Source of the DNA: Candidatus Symbiopectobacterium sp. 'North America' | GTDB lineage: Bacteria; Pseudomonadota; Gammaproteobacteria; Enterobacterales; Enterobacteriaceae | Direction: 5' to 3' | DNA length: 64,000 bases | Assembly: GCF_015762685.1 (NCBI RefSeq) | Contig: NZ_PEHF01000053.1 | Location: forward strand, 23,785-87,784 | Shown: positions 1 to 10,874 of the stretch, in pieces | How the letters are laid out: every line of letters starts with the position of its first letter | Numbering within the stretch: position 1 is the stretch's first letter | Program-made: the position numbers and the translations under genes | Notes under the pieces: generated by a model | Database searches by the model: none | Told to the model about the DNA's origin: nothing | The model's input: the letters and a program-made list of their open reading frames with translations, nothing else

Positions 1-867
1 CGCGGCATTGGCATGGTGTTTCAGAACTATGCGCTGTTCCCACATATGACCGTTGCCGAGAATCTGGCGTTTCCACTCTCCATTCGTCGCATGAACAAGA
101 GTGATATCAAGGAGAAAGTGGATCGCGTTCTGGATCGCGTTAAGCTCACCGCCCTGGCGGATCGCTACCCGGCGCAGATGTCCGGTGGGCAGCAACAGCG
201 CGTGGCACTGACGCGCGCCTTGGTGTTTGAACCGAAGTTGGTGCTGATGGATGAACCGCTGGGCGCATTGGATAAGCAGTTGCGCGAGCACATGCAGTTA
301 AAGATTAAAGCCCTGCATGAATCACTGGATTTAACCGTAGTGTATGTGACGCACGATCAAAGCGAAGCCATGACCATGTCGAACCGCGTTGCTGTGTTCA
401 ACGATGGCATCATCCAGCAAATGGACAGCCCGAGCGATATTTATGAACGCCCGCAGAACACCTTTGTCGCGCAGTTCATTGGTGAAAATAATACGCTGGT
501 TACCACGCAAAGCGGCACTGATGGCGATTACTATCTGGCAACATTGGACGACGGCACCGTATTACGCGCCCTCAAGGTTCGCCCGAGTTCGCCCGGCAAA
601 AAAATCAGTCTGTGTATCCGCCCGGAACGTATTCGCGTCAACGCCAATCCATTAACTGCCGGTTCAGAACAGGTTCGCGCGCGTATTCAGCAAGTTATCT
701 ATCTGGGCGATCACGTGCGCATGATGACGGAAGTGGCAGGCCAATCGCCTTTTATGGTGAAACTGCCTGCCAGCGAAATCCAACCACACTGGAAGCCCGG
801 CACAGAATTGCTGCTCTCCTGGCAACCGGAGCACTTGCGTGCGTTGGATGTGATTGTTACCCACTGA
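1..867 (+). CDS. ABC transporter ATP-binding protein, PotA/UgpC type, 5' end outside window
   Basis: This is the ATPase subunit of an ABC importer, probably for a polyamine, sugar or phosphonate-like solute; the frame is open from base 1, so the start and Walker A lie upstream. Visible motifs are the Q-loop (VFQNYALFP), signature MSGGQQQRVALTRAL, Walker B LVLMDEPLGALD and the H-loop VTHDQ. A C-terminal TOBE-like domain of about 120 residues (with SLCIRPERI) is typical of the PotA/MalK/UgpC group. No permease or binding-protein gene follows, so partners must be upstream. The substrate cannot be told from this subunit. No lesion is seen in the visible part. Confidence 0.9.
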   Translation, partial: RGIGMVFQNYALFPHMTVAENLAFPLSIRRMNKSDIKEKVDRVLDRVKLTALADRYPAQMSGGQQQRVALTRALVFEPKLVLMDEPLGALDKQLREHMQLKIKALHESLDLTVVYVTHDQSEAMTMSNRVAVFNDGIIQQMDSPSDIYERPQNTFVAQFIGENNTLVTTQSGTDGDYYLATLDDGTVLRALKVRPSSPGKKISLCIRPERIRVNANPLTAGSEQVRARIQQVIYLGDHVRMMTEVAGQSPFMVKLPASEIQPHWKPGTELLLSWQPEHLRALDVIVTH

Positions 868-928
868 CTACCTCGCCTAGGCGAGATTATTGACAAATCG
901 ATCTAACACAGTAATTCCCACCGCCCCT

Positions 929-1013
929 GTCATTCCCGGCGAAAGCCGGGAATCTCTTGCAGAAGAAACGCGTTTATCCTCAGAGAGATCCCCGGCTTTC
1001 GCCGAGAATGACG
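929..1013. repeat. REP/BIME-like palindromic element, copy 1
   Basis: Two short stems (ATTCCCGGCGAAAGCCGGGAAT and GATCCCCGGCTTTCGCCG) flank a spacer with AGAAGAAACGCGTTT. The same arrangement, inverted and diverged, occurs at 11166-11248. The flank GAGGATGACGAAGCGTAAA (near 1047-1065) is also shared with the second copy. The element lies in the 328-base gap between the ABC ATPase and the LysE-type gene; nothing else is visible in that gap. Confidence 0.75.
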
Positions 1014-1195
1014 CGAGGGAAGCCAAGGATGGTACAAAGGAAGCAGAGGATGACGAAGCGTAAAGTGGCTTCGTCATCAGTCTGACCCAGGCTCAGCTAG
1101 GTGTAATCGTCAACGCCAAATATCCTCTTCTTGTCACAGCCTTTCAGGTCGTGATTCGCTACCATCAGCAGACAGATACCTTTTCGGCTAACTGC

Positions 1196-1813
1196 ATGGA
1201 TGTAATCGGATTTATCGCTACCATAATGCCCATCGCCCTGTCGCCCGGTGCCAGCTTCACGCTGGCGCTCAATAATGCGGTGACACAGGGTGCTCGTGGC
1301 GTACTGCGTGTTATTGTCGGCACCGCATTGGGCATTTATACGCACGCGATACTGACAAGCATTGGGATCTCTGCGCTGTTGCTACGCTATCCCGCACTGA
1401 TGCGCGCTCTCACACTGCTCGGCACCGGGTACTTGGTCTATCTGGCATCACGCCTGATACAACGTGGCTGGCAAGGGTCTGCACGCTCTCCCACTTCCGG
1501 CCGTTCATTGGGGATTCGCGTCGCCTACGTTGCCAATGTGCTCAATATCAAAGCCATTTTACTGTATGTGACGGTAGTGCCTCTGTTTGCCGGCGCCGCG
1601 CGTGATAACCAGCCACTGGCACAGAGCGTGATAAGCTTTATGACGCTGGCAACGATGCATGTCGCCATCATGGGTGGGTGCTTACTGCTAACAACGCAGG
1701 TGCTGCTGCGTTCGGCGCACACAATCACTATGCAGAGGATGGAAACTGCTATCAACCTCGGTGGTGGACTGATGCTACTGGGGCTCACCCTGTGGTCTTA
1801 TCTAAAGGGGTAA
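1196..1813 (+). CDS. LysE/RhtB family amino-acid or metabolite exporter
   Basis: A 205-residue inner membrane protein of the LysE/RhtB superfamily, which exports amino acids or derivatives. The N-terminal signature reads IMPIALSPGASFTLALNNAVTQG, and hydrophobic segments run throughout, consistent with about six helices. The ATG at 1196 gives the usual family length; a GTG at 1151 would add 15 polar residues with no better ribosome binding site. No neighbour points to a substrate. It appears intact. Confidence 0.85.
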   Translation: MDVIGFIATIMPIALSPGASFTLALNNAVTQGARGVLRVIVGTALGIYTHAILTSIGISALLLRYPALMRALTLLGTGYLVYLASRLIQRGWQGSARSPTSGRSLGIRVAYVANVLNIKAILLYVTVVPLFAGAARDNQPLAQSVISFMTLATMHVAIMGGCLLLTTQVLLRSAHTITMQRMETAINLGGGLMLLGLTLWSYLKG

Positions 1814-1842
1814 GGGCGGGAAAGTTATCCCGCCTCATACGA

Positions 1843-2091
1843 TTACGCGCGAATCTTACGGTACACCAACAGCACCACCAGGGCGCCAATCACCGCAACG
1901 CAGAAACTGCCGAGATTGAAGCCATCCACACGGCCAAACCCAAAGAAGGTGCTGATATAACCGCCCACCACCGCGCCAACGATGCCAAGCAACACCGTAA
2001 TAATAAATCCACCACCGTCTTTGCCCGGCATGATCCATTTTGCCAAAATACCCGCGATCAACTCAAAGATAATCCAGGACAAGATTCCCAT
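1843..2091 (-). CDS. yeaQ: YeaQ/YmgE family small membrane protein
   Basis: An 82-residue, three-helix glycine-rich membrane protein of the GlsB/YeaQ/YmgE (transglycosylase-associated) family. It begins MGILSWIIFELIAGILAKW and ends VLLVYRKIRA, and matches E. coli YeaQ in length and nearly throughout. The ATG at 2091 was chosen over the GTG at 2097 because it matches the family start. The family is often stress induced and its biochemical role is unknown. It runs convergently with the LysE-type gene. Confidence 0.92.
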   Translation of the reverse strand: MGILSWIIFELIAGILAKWIMPGKDGGGFIITVLLGIVGAVVGGYISTFFGFGRVDGFNLGSFCVAVIGALVVLLVYRKIRA

Positions 2092-2602
2092 AACCACCTA
2101 GTGTTTTACCCATGAAAACGCGTATCCAAGACATACGCGAACGACCCATTCTTCATCAAGTATAGGCAAAAATGGCAATGAGCAAGTTCTCTTACGATGC
2201 GGAGCTTTATAGACAATGTAATTGAAGATTAAAGGTTTACTATTAATTCAATCCCAACAACCTAAGAAAATTCATCACGTTTTATAGAGTGCGGTTTTAT
2301 TCTTAAAACAAAAAATAAAACCTATTCGATAGATAAAACCCTTTATGATTCATATCTTATAAAAGAATAACAACAAAAAATTAACCAGTGATTACCTAGA
2401 AAAGTTAACTATTAAAAACGCACAGTATTAATTAGTAAAATTCCTATTTAAAAAAACAAAGAAACAATGCTTTACAATTTAGGAACATTATTTTATTTTT
2501 TAGATTCGGATCTCATATTAAAAAGATTGCGCTGAGAGAAATGTGTTATTCGTGCTGTAGTAATACGGCAATAATTATCGTAACGCTAAATTTTAAAGAT
2601 GT
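2092..2602. other. AT-rich intergenic stretch
   Basis: No convincing coding frame was found. The stretch is very A/T rich (roughly 2200-2530), as in H-NS-bound or horizontally acquired DNA. A promoter for the downstream PTS gene could lie near its right end, but the MITE-like element now separates the two. Confidence 0.5.
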
Positions 2603-2740
2603 AGAGCCTATCCCAGTAGGCGTCATTGACGCAGCCCGTTTGCGCCACCGAGAGCGCGCCGAAATTACAGCACAAGCAGAGTATCTGCTGATGTGGAACA
2701 CCACCAAAGGCAGGAAAGGTAGCCTATTGGGATAGGCTCT
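2603..2740. mobile_element. MITE-like element with 19-bp terminal inverted repeats
   Basis: The left end AGAGCCTATCCCAGTAGGC (2603-2621) and right end GCCTATTGGGATAGGCTCT (2722-2740) are inverted repeats with one mismatch, about 138 bp apart. There is no transposase inside. The GAGCCTATCCC end resembles termini of some IS5-like elements (from memory). No clear target-site duplication is visible. The small frame reading through it from 2541 is not considered a gene. Confidence 0.6.
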
Positions 2741-2758
2741 TAATAACGTCAACGCATG

Positions 2759-2830
2759 TTGCATAACAGTGGCGGGAACAGCCACGTCCAGTCTCCAGGT
2801 GCCGTTATGCCAAGAGCCGTTGTTATGCAA
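2759..2830. repeat. Inverted repeat (stem-loop) next to the MITE
   Basis: TTGCATAACAGTGGC (2759-2773) pairs with GCCGTTGTTATGCAA (2816-2830) at 13 of 15 positions around a 42-base loop. It lies between the MITE-like element and the EIIC start codon, so it would be in the leader of that mRNA or be a second mobile-element remnant. Confidence 0.45.
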
Positions 2831-2864
2831 GTACGTTAGCCATCACTATATCTACAGGGTCAAC

Positions 2865-4142
2865 ATGGACATATTATTAAGTCTGGTTAAAACGCCGTCT
2901 CTCATCATCGCCATCGTCGCTTTTTTAGGATTATTATTCCAAAAAGCTACGCTATCACGATTAATAACCGGGACATTTCTGTCTTTTATTGATTTTACCA
3001 TGATAAAAGTGGGTGGCGGCATTTTAATGAAAGTGCTTACCGCTTTTAGCAGTTTATTTTCTCATGCCTTTAACATTGTTGGCGTCGTGCCCAGCAATGA
3101 AGCCATTATGGCAGCGACTATTGACAAAATAGGCACCACCGCAGCATTGATATTGCTGTTCTCTATGATCATCAATATCCTGTTAGTCCGTTTTACCCGT
3201 ATGAAAAATATCTATTTATCGCTACATCTGGTGCTGTTTATGGCCTTCGCTCTGACCGCCGTATTGGCGCAGTTAGGCTACAGCGTGATGTCTATCGTTA
3301 TCATCGCATCGGCATTCATCGGATTTTACATGGCATTTGCTCCCCATGTCTTGGGGCGATTCAGCCGTAAAATCATCGGCTCTGATGAATACTCTATCTC
3401 TAATGCGGCAATTTCTTCCTATATTCTCGGCTCTTACATGGGGAAATGGTTTGGCAACACCAAGCATGACACCGAGCATTTGAAAATCAGCAATCGCTTC
3501 GACTTTTTGCGCGAGCCGAATGTCGCCACGTTGTTGACCATGCTGATCTTGCTGGTTATCTCCTGCATTTTTGCCACCCAACCGCAAATTAAAGACGCCA
3601 TGGTGATGGTGTATGGTAGCGGCGCGGCTGATAAAAACGTGCTGATTTTCATCTTGGAGCAATCCGCTACCTTCGCCTGTGATCTCTATTTGGCAAAAGC
3701 GGGCGTCGGCCTGTTTACGGCTGAAATCGCTCCGGCATTTAAGGGGTTTGCCAAAGTCTTCGCCCCCGGAACGGTTCCTGCGGTTGACGTTATGGTGCTG
3801 TTCGATAAAGCGCCTAACGCGACGCTGATCGGCTTTTTGGTGAGCTTCCTGGTTGAGTTGATTTGTATTTTGATCTTTCCATTTATCGGCCTGCCGATTA
3901 TTGTCCCCGGTATTATGGCGAGCTTTATCACTGGCGGCGCAGCAGCCATTTTCGGCAATGCGACTGGCGGATTCAGAGGTCCCATCATTGCCAGCTTTAT
4001 CAATGGGCTGTTGCTTTGTGTGTTACCCGCCCTCACGCTGCCGCTGTTTGCCGATCTGGGCGCGAAAGGGGTGACCTTTGCTGACCCTGATTTCACTATC
4101 CCATCGCTGATCCTGAACTTTGTGCTGGGACTGTTTAAATAA
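2865..4142 (+). CDS. PTS EIIC of the ascorbate (UlaA/SgaT) type, orphan
   Basis: A 425-residue polytopic protein resembling the EIIC permease UlaA/SgaT, which imports ascorbate or a related compound with phosphorylation by partner EIIA and EIIB. Long hydrophobic helices dominate. A soluble-facing stretch around residues 195-220 (GKWFGNTKHDTEHLKISNRF) and the GTVPAVDVMVLF loop are typical of the family. The ATG at 2865 matches the hydrophobic N-terminus; the frame extends upstream to 2769 through repeat sequence. No EIIA, EIIB, lactonase or regulator gene is nearby, which is unusual because these genes are normally in operons. It ends at a strong terminator. Confidence 0.82.
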   Translation: MDILLSLVKTPSLIIAIVAFLGLLFQKATLSRLITGTFLSFIDFTMIKVGGGILMKVLTAFSSLFSHAFNIVGVVPSNEAIMAATIDKIGTTAALILLFSMIINILLVRFTRMKNIYLSLHLVLFMAFALTAVLAQLGYSVMSIVIIASAFIGFYMAFAPHVLGRFSRKIIGSDEYSISNAAISSYILGSYMGKWFGNTKHDTEHLKISNRFDFLREPNVATLLTMLILLVISCIFATQPQIKDAMVMVYGSGAADKNVLIFILEQSATFACDLYLAKAGVGLFTAEIAPAFKGFAKVFAPGTVPAVDVMVLFDKAPNATLIGFLVSFLVELICILIFPFIGLPIIVPGIMASFITGGAAAIFGNATGGFRGPIIASFINGLLLCVLPALTLPLFADLGAKGVTFADPDFTIPSLILNFVLGLFK

Positions 4143-4160
4143 CGGCAATACAGAAACAAA

Positions 4161-4189
4161 AAAATCCCGCCGAATAACGGCGGGATTTT
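4161..4189. terminator. Bidirectional Rho-independent terminator
   Basis: AAAATCCCGCCG and CGGCGGGATTTT form a 12-bp stem around a 5-base loop, flanked by A and T tracts, between the convergent EIIC gene and the nar operon. Confidence 0.9.
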
Positions 4190-4204
4190 CTGTACCGATA
4201 TCAC

Positions 4205-4833
4205 TTAGCGGCGGTTGCGCACCAACTGATAACGACGCGTGAGATATTCTACTAGCGCACTCCAGATGTGCACCAGGCGGCAGAACGGAAACAGCACAAA
4301 CAGGGTTAACCCAAGCACAATATGCAGTTTAAACACCCAGGAAACGTCGTCCAGGTGCGCCGATGCGCCGCCGTGGAAGGTTACAATCGACTGTGCCCAG
4401 CCGACTAGTTTCATCATTTCGCTGCCGTCCATGTGCTGCGCGGAAAACGGGATAGTCAACAACCCCAATCCGGACTAAATCACCAACAGCGACAGGATGA
4501 GAATATCGCCAACGCTGGATGTAGCACGAATGCGCGGATGAGTGAGCCGGCGAAATACCGCCCACGAACGTCAGTACACCGGCCGATCCGCCGCCGAGAA
4601 TCGCCATTTTTTGCTTCACTTCAATGGGAAAAAAGGCTTCGTACATCCAGTGTGGTGTCAGCATGCCCAAAAAGTGACCGGCAAAAATCCCCAGATGAAA
4701 CAGGTTCGAGGCCAAGCGCATGCCCTTTTTATCCAGCATCTGGCTGGAACCGGCACGCCACGAATATTGCCCATAGTCATAGCGCAGCCAGATAAGGATA
4801 GATATCAAACAACAGCATATTAACGTAGTGCAT
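4205..4833 (-). pseudogene. narI: Nitrate reductase A gamma subunit (cytochrome b), broken
   Basis: NarI is the membrane diheme cytochrome b that passes quinol electrons to NarGH. The start at 4833, after GGAGG, reads [17 protein letters not shown] and then hits a TGA because a short deletion joins it out of frame to [19 protein letters not shown] further frameshift lies near 4560. An in-frame TAG near 4475 replaces the Gln before the [20 protein letters not shown] segment. The C-terminus (residues matching [18 protein letters not shown]) is clear. It overlaps the narJ 3' end, as in an intact operon. With at least three lesions it cannot be made. Confidence 0.95.
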
Positions 4834-5557
4834 GGTTTTTTCCTCCGGCAGGTTGTGCGTCAAGATCCAGATACTGGGGCACTACCGCGCCCGCAAAACG
4901 ACGCTGGTGTGCGGTCTGCTGCGCGCTATCGCACCCTTTATCCGCAAAGAACTTCACCTGCTCTTCTTCCCATACCGCATCCAACGCCTGCGGCGTGTCG
5001 TCACGGGCTTCTTCCGCCACTTTATGAGTGACATTGTCACTTTTTAATGTACTACCAGAAAGTGTCAGCAACACATCAAACAACAGGGCATAATCGCTGT
5101 CGCGCTGCTGTAAACGTGCACCGAGCAACGCCAGAATGGGCGCGATATCCAACAGCCCCGCACGACTTTCTGCTGATCCCAATCGCGAGAGGTGTTCGAG
5201 ATAGAGCGGCAGAAAATCCGGCAATTCGCGACAGTCAAGCTCAAGACCCGCCGCATGGTAATGCTGCATCAGGTCCACCATCGCCTGACCGCGATCGCGC
5301 GACTCACCGTGCACATGTTCGAACAACAGCAGCGACGTCGCGCGGCCCCGGTCGAACAGCGCGCATTATTCGGCCTGCTTATCCAGCAGATCCTGCGCAC
5401 ACTGTTGTCGGATAAACTGCGCCAATTGCTCGCGCAGTGACGGTGACAGCGCGTCATCTTGTGCCAGCGCCTCAATCAGTTCCTGATGATGCGCCCACAG
5501 CTCCCCATCGGGATAATCGAGCAGGCGGGCGATAATGCGTAACGTCATCATCATCAA
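4820..5557 (-). pseudogene. narJ: Nitrate reductase assembly chaperone, one nonsense codon
   Basis: NarJ is the cytoplasmic chaperone for molybdenum cofactor insertion and membrane docking of NarGH. The frame is open from MMMMTLRIIARLLDYPDGEL to the end except for a TAA at 5366-5368, where the family has a Tyr-type codon (QAE-stop-CALFDRGRATS). All downstream sequence, including FEHVHGESRDRGQAMVDL and AVWEEEQVKFFADKGC, is in the same frame. It therefore has a single substitution, among the freshest lesions in the operon. Its start overlaps the narH stop and its end overlaps narI. Confidence 0.95.
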
Positions 5558-7101
5558 TCCTCCTGCATCACTTTACTGTTCATGTCACGCGTTTTGCTGG
5601 TGACATCAATGGCATCAATGCGTTTGCTGTTAAACAGGTTGAATTTGCTGTCGCTGCCGTGACAACCTTCGCCGAAGCTGAAACCGCATCCTTTGCTTTC
5701 CGGAAAGGCGTCACGCGCCAACTCACGGTGGCTGGACGGCACGACAAAGCGATCTTCATAGTTGGCAATCGCCAGGTAGCGATACATTTCCTGTGCCTGA
5801 GCGTCGGTCAAGCCCACCTGCTCCAGTGCGCGGGTATCGATCACCCCTTCTACAGTTTCTGCACGTTTAAAGTGGCGCATCGCCAACATGCGTTTCAGCG
5901 CCAGCAGTACCGGTGCGGTATCACCTGCCGTCAGTAGATTTGCCAGGTACTGCACCGGAATGCGCAGACTTTCCACGTCCGGTAGCACCCCGCTGTGTGC
6001 CAGCGCGCCCGCATCAGCGGCTGATTGGATGGGTGACAACGGCGGCACATACCACACCATGGGCAGCGTGCGATACTCCGGGTGCAGCGGCAGCGCCAAT
6101 TTCCACTCCATCGCCATTTTGTAGACCGGCGATTGCTGTGCCGCTTCGATAACCCCGCGCGGCACGCCGTCTTTCAGCGCCTGAGCAATCACGTTCGGGT
6201 CGAGGAATACCTCAAGCTGACGCTGGTAGAGATCCTGCTCGCTCTTCGTGGCTGCCACTTCAGCGATACGATCGGCGTCATACAGCAGCACACCGAGATA
6301 GCGGATGCGACCAACACAGGTTTCAGCACAGAGGGTCGGTTGCCCACTTTCGATACGCGGGTAGCAGAAGATGCATTTTTCGGATTTTCCGCTCTTCCAG
6401 TTAAAGTAGATTTTTTTTGTACGGGCAGCCGGTCAGGCACATGCGCCAGCCGCGACATTTATACTGATCGATCAGCACAATGCCGTCTTCCCCACGTTTG
6501 TAAATCGCACCGCTCGGGCAGGTCGCGACGCAAGCCGGGTTCAGGCAATGCTCGCACAGGAGCGGCAATACATCATGAAGGTGTTTTCGAACTGGCCGTA
6601 CATCTCCTTTTGCATATGCTCAAAGTTTTTATCTTTGGCACGCCCGTTGAACTCACCGCCCAGATCATCTTCCCAGTTCGGCCCCATTTCGATTTTCTTC
6701 ATGCGCTGACCGGTAATCAGCGAGCGCGGACGCGCTATCGGCTGATGTTTCCCTTCCGGCGCTTTACGCAAGTTTTCATAGTCGTAGTCAAACGGCTCAT
6801 AATAGTCATCGAGTTGCGGCACATCCAGGTTGGCAAAAATCTTGGACAGTACGCTGACGCGGTTGCCCATGCACGGTTCCAGTTTGCCGCTGATTTTACG
6901 AATCCAGCCGCCTTTCCATTTGTCCTGATCTTCCCAGGCGTGGGGATAGCCCACACCCGGTTTGATTTCGACGTTGTTGAACCAGGCGTATCCCATCCCC
7001 TCGCGGCTGGTCCAGACGTTTTTACAGGTAACGGAGAAGGTATGGCAGCCGATGCATTTGTCCAGATTCAGCACCATGTCCACTTGGGAACGAATTTTCA
7101 T
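5554..7101 (-). pseudogene. narH: Nitrate reductase A beta subunit (Fe-S), two frameshifts
   Basis: NarH carries the Fe-S clusters linking NarI to NarG. The N-terminal part (MKIRSQVDMVLNLDKCIGCH) is open to a -1 frameshift near 6567, where FMMYLPLLCEHC becomes FMMYCRSCAS-I-A-stop. A +1 change in an 8-A tract (6411-6418, after CPYKK) restores the frame, and the rest to SKTRDMNSKVMQED is open. About 150 bases containing cluster cysteines are thus out of frame. The third cysteine of the first motif is also Phe (CIGCHTFSVTC, codon 7036-7038; E. coli has Cys). Start and stop overlap narG and narJ, as in a working operon. Confidence 0.96.
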
Positions 7102-10100
7102 CAGGCTTTCTCCTGCGCGGTCAGTGAACGGGCTGCGGGCTGTTCGTAATCCTGGCCTTCATCATCCAACCAATCGATACGTTTCATTTTGCGCACCACT
7201 ACGAATTCGTCGCGGTTACACCCGACCGTGCCGTAGTAGTTAAAGCCGTAGGCTAACTGCGCATAACCACCGATCATGTGCATGGGTTTCGGCGTAATAC
7301 GCGTCACCGAGTTGTGAATACCGCCGCGCTGGGCGGTGATCTCTGATCCGGACAAGTTCACGATGCGCTCCTGCGCGTGGTACATCATGGTCATGCCTAC
7401 CGGTACGCGCTGGCTCACCACCGCACGCGCCGTCAGTGCTCCGTTGGTGTTGAACGCCTCTATCCAGTCGTTGTCCATAATGCCCAAATCCCGTGCATCA
7501 TCCTCACTCAGCCAGATAACCGGCCCACCGCGCCCCAACGTCAGCATCAGCAGGTTGTCGCTGTAGGTGGAGTGAATGCCCCACTTCTGGTGCGGCGTCA
7601 GGAAGTTGAGCGGCTTCTCCGGGTTGCCGTTTGGTTTCTGATTAATCACCGGTGCCACCGCGCGGGTATCTACTTGCGGGCGGTACACCAGCAGGCTTTC
7701 TCCAAAGGCGCGCATCCATTCGTGATCCTGATACAACTGCTGACAGCCTGACAGCGTGCGCCACGGAATCAACTCATGCACGTTGGTGTAGCAGGCATTG
7801 TAGGAGACGTGTTCATCTTACAAACCTGACCAGGTCGGGCTAGAGATGATTTTGCGCGGCTGGGCCTGAATATCGCGGAAGCGGATTTTTTCATCTTCTT
7901 TATTCAGCGCCAGGTGCGTGTGGTCGCGACCGGTAAATTTGCTCAACGCCTCACAGGCTTTTACCGTCACCTGACCGTTGGTTTCCGGTGCCAGCGTCAG
8001 GATCATTTCCGCTGCGTCGATGGCAGTGTCAATTTTTGGCCGCCCCGCCGCTGCGCCTTCAGCCTTGGTGTAGTTGAGTTTTCTCAGAAAATCGACTTCA
8101 GTTTGCGTGTTCCAACCAATGCCTTTACCACCGTTACCCAGTTTATCCAGCAACGATCCCACCGAGGTGTAGCGTTCATAGAGATTCGGGTAATCGCGTT
8201 CGACCACCATCAGGTGCGGTGCGGTTTTTCCGGGGATCAGATCGCACTCGCCTTTTTTCCAATCATCCACGCCGAACGGCTGCACCAATTCTGCCGCAAA
8301 ATCGTGTTGAATCGGCAACGTCACCAGATCGGTTTCGACGCCAAGATGCCCCTGGCACACGCACGAGAAGGTTTTGGCAATGCCTTTGTAGATTTCCCAA
8401 TCACTCTTGGCATCCCAGGCAGGATCAACCGCCGCTGACAGCGGGTGAATAAACGGATGCATATCTGAGGTATTCATGTCGTCTTTTTCGTACCAGGTGG
8501 CCGTCGGCAATACGATATCGAAATAGAGACAGGTGCTGGACATGCGGAAATCCAGCGTCACCACCAGATCCAGCTTGCCTTCACCGCCCTGTACCTGCCA
8601 CTCCACCTCTTCCGGCATAACGCCGCCCTGATTACCGAGATCCTGGCCTTGCAGCCCGTGTTCAGTACCGAGCAGGTATTTGAGCATGTATTCGTGCCCT
8701 TTACCGGACGAACCCAACAGGTTAGAACGCCAGATAAACAGGTTGCGCGGGAAGTTTTGCGGGTTGTCCGGCTGTTCAGCGGCAAACGCGATAGTGCCTG
8801 CTTTCAGCGCCTGCACGGCATACTCTTGCGGCGTCATTCCCGCTTGCTACGCGTTGGCGGCGATACTGAGCGGATTGACGTTCAACTGCGGCGGAGAGGG
8901 CAGCCAGCCCATGCGTTCGGCACGCACGTTAAAATCGATTATGCTGCCAGTAAAACGGGATTTATCCGCCAGCGGCGACAGGAATTCCTGCGGTGCTACC
9001 GTTTCGTAGCGCCACTGGCTGGAGTGGTTGTAGAAAAAGGAGGTGCTGTTCATGTGGCGCGGCGGACGCTGCCAATCAAGACCGAACGCCAGCGGTGTCC
9101 AACCGGTTTGCGGACGCAGTTTTTCCTGACCGACATAGTGCGCCCAACCGCCACCGCTTTGACCAACGCAGCCGCAGAACACCAGCATGTTGATCAGGCC
9201 ACGGTAGTTCATGTCCATGTGGTACCAGTGGTTGATACCGGCACCGACGATAATCATTGAACGGCCGTGGGTTTTATCGGCATTATCCGCAAATTCGCGT
9301 GCGATACGTACTATGTTATAATGCGAAACACCAGTGATCTGCTCGGCCCACGCCGGGCTGTAGGCTTTCACCTCATCATAGTCACAAGCGCAGTTTTCAT
9401 CGTTCAGTCCGCGATCCAGCCCGTAATTCGCCAGCGTCAGGTCGTAAACGCTGGCTACCAACGCTTCGCTGCCATCGGCCAGCGTCAGGCGTTTTACTGG
9501 CAGTTTATGGGACAACACTTCGTCAAGGGCAACGCTGCTGAAATGCTCGCTCGGTAATCCGCCAAAGTACGGGAAACCAACCTCTGCCACCTCATCGTGC
9601 ACACCCAACAGGCTCAGGCGCAGTTGTACCTCTTCGCCACTGACTCCGTCGCGCTGCTCCAGATTCCATTTGCCCTGATCGCCCCAACGGTAGCCAATGG
9701 AACCTTGTGGCGCAGTGAGAGTGCCACTCTGCTCATCAATAGCCACCGTTTTCCACTGCGGATGGTTTTCCTGACCGAGGTTATCCAGCAAATCGGAAGC
9801 TCGCAGCATGCGGCCCGCCGCGTAGTAACCCTCTTCACGCGGTTCCAGCAACACCAGCATCGGCATGTCGGTATAGCAGCGCACGTAGTCGGTGAAATAG
9901 CGGCTCGGGTTGTCCAGATGAAACTCTTTGAGAATCACATGGCCCATCGCCAGCGCCATAGCGCTGTCGGTGCCCTGTTTCCGATTCAGCCACTGGTCAC
10001 ACAGCTTGGCGATTTCCGCATAATCCGGCGTCACCTCCACGGTTTTGGTGCCCTTGTAACGCACCTCGGCAAAGAAGTGCGCATCCGGGGTACGCGTTTG

Positions 10101-10874
10101 CGGCACGTTGGAACCCCAGGCGATAATGTACGACGAGTTATACCAGTCGGCTGATTCCGGCACATCGGTCTGTTCGCCCCAGGTCTGCGGCGACGCCGGC
10201 GGCAAATCACAATACCAGTCGTAGAAGCTCAGGCAGACACCGCCGAGCAGAGACAGGTAGCGCGCCCCCGCCGCATAAGACACCATCCACGTCACCGGGA
10301 TTGGCGAGAAGCCGATAATGCGGTCGGGTCCAAAGGTTTTGGCCGTGTATACGTTGGAGGCCGCGATCAGTTCGTTGACCTCGTTCCAGTCAGAGCGCAC
10401 AAAGCCACCGCGACCGCGTATTTTCTTGTAATAAGCGGTTTTTGCCGGGTCGGTCACGATAGAAGCCCAGGCATCGACCGGATCGGAGTACGCCAGTTTG
10501 GCTTCACGCCATAGCTTGAGCAGACGCTTACGCATCATCGGGTATTTCAGGCGATTGGCGCTGTAAAGATACCAGGAGTAACTGGTACCACACGGGCAGC
10601 CGCGCGGTTCATGATTTGGCAGGTCCGGGCGGGTGCGAGGATAGTCGGTCTGCTGCGTTTCCCAGGTGACCAGACCATTTTTCACATAGATTTTCCAACT
10701 GCACGATCCGGTACAGTTGACGCCGTGCGTGGAGCGTACCACTTTATCGTGTTGCCAGCGGCTGCGGTAACTATCTTCCCAATCCCGGTTGGTATTGAGC
10801 GTCTGACCGTGCCCATCTGCAAAGGGCTCGGCCAATTGTTTAAAGTAACGTAACCGGTCAAGAAATTTGCTCAT
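7101..10874 (-). pseudogene. narG: Nitrate reductase A catalytic alpha subunit, two nonsense codons
   Basis: NarG is the molybdopterin (bis-MGD) subunit reducing nitrate to nitrite. The frame of about 1257 codons is full length compared with E. coli (1247 aa) and starts MSKFLDRLRYFKQLAEPFAD at 10874 after AGGAGA. It is interrupted by TAG at 8847-8849 (after NPLSIAANA) and TAA at 7818-7820 (SPTWSGL-stop-DEHVSYNACYTNVHELIPW). There is no frameshift, and the His/Cys Fe-S ligand region (STHGVNCTGSCSWK, RGCPCGTSYSWY) is preserved. The three pieces cannot form the holoenzyme. Confidence 0.97.

Noticed and set aside
2541..2735. 64-codon frame before the EIIC gene
   Set aside because: It runs through the MITE-like element and has no family resemblance; it is an artefact of the repeat.
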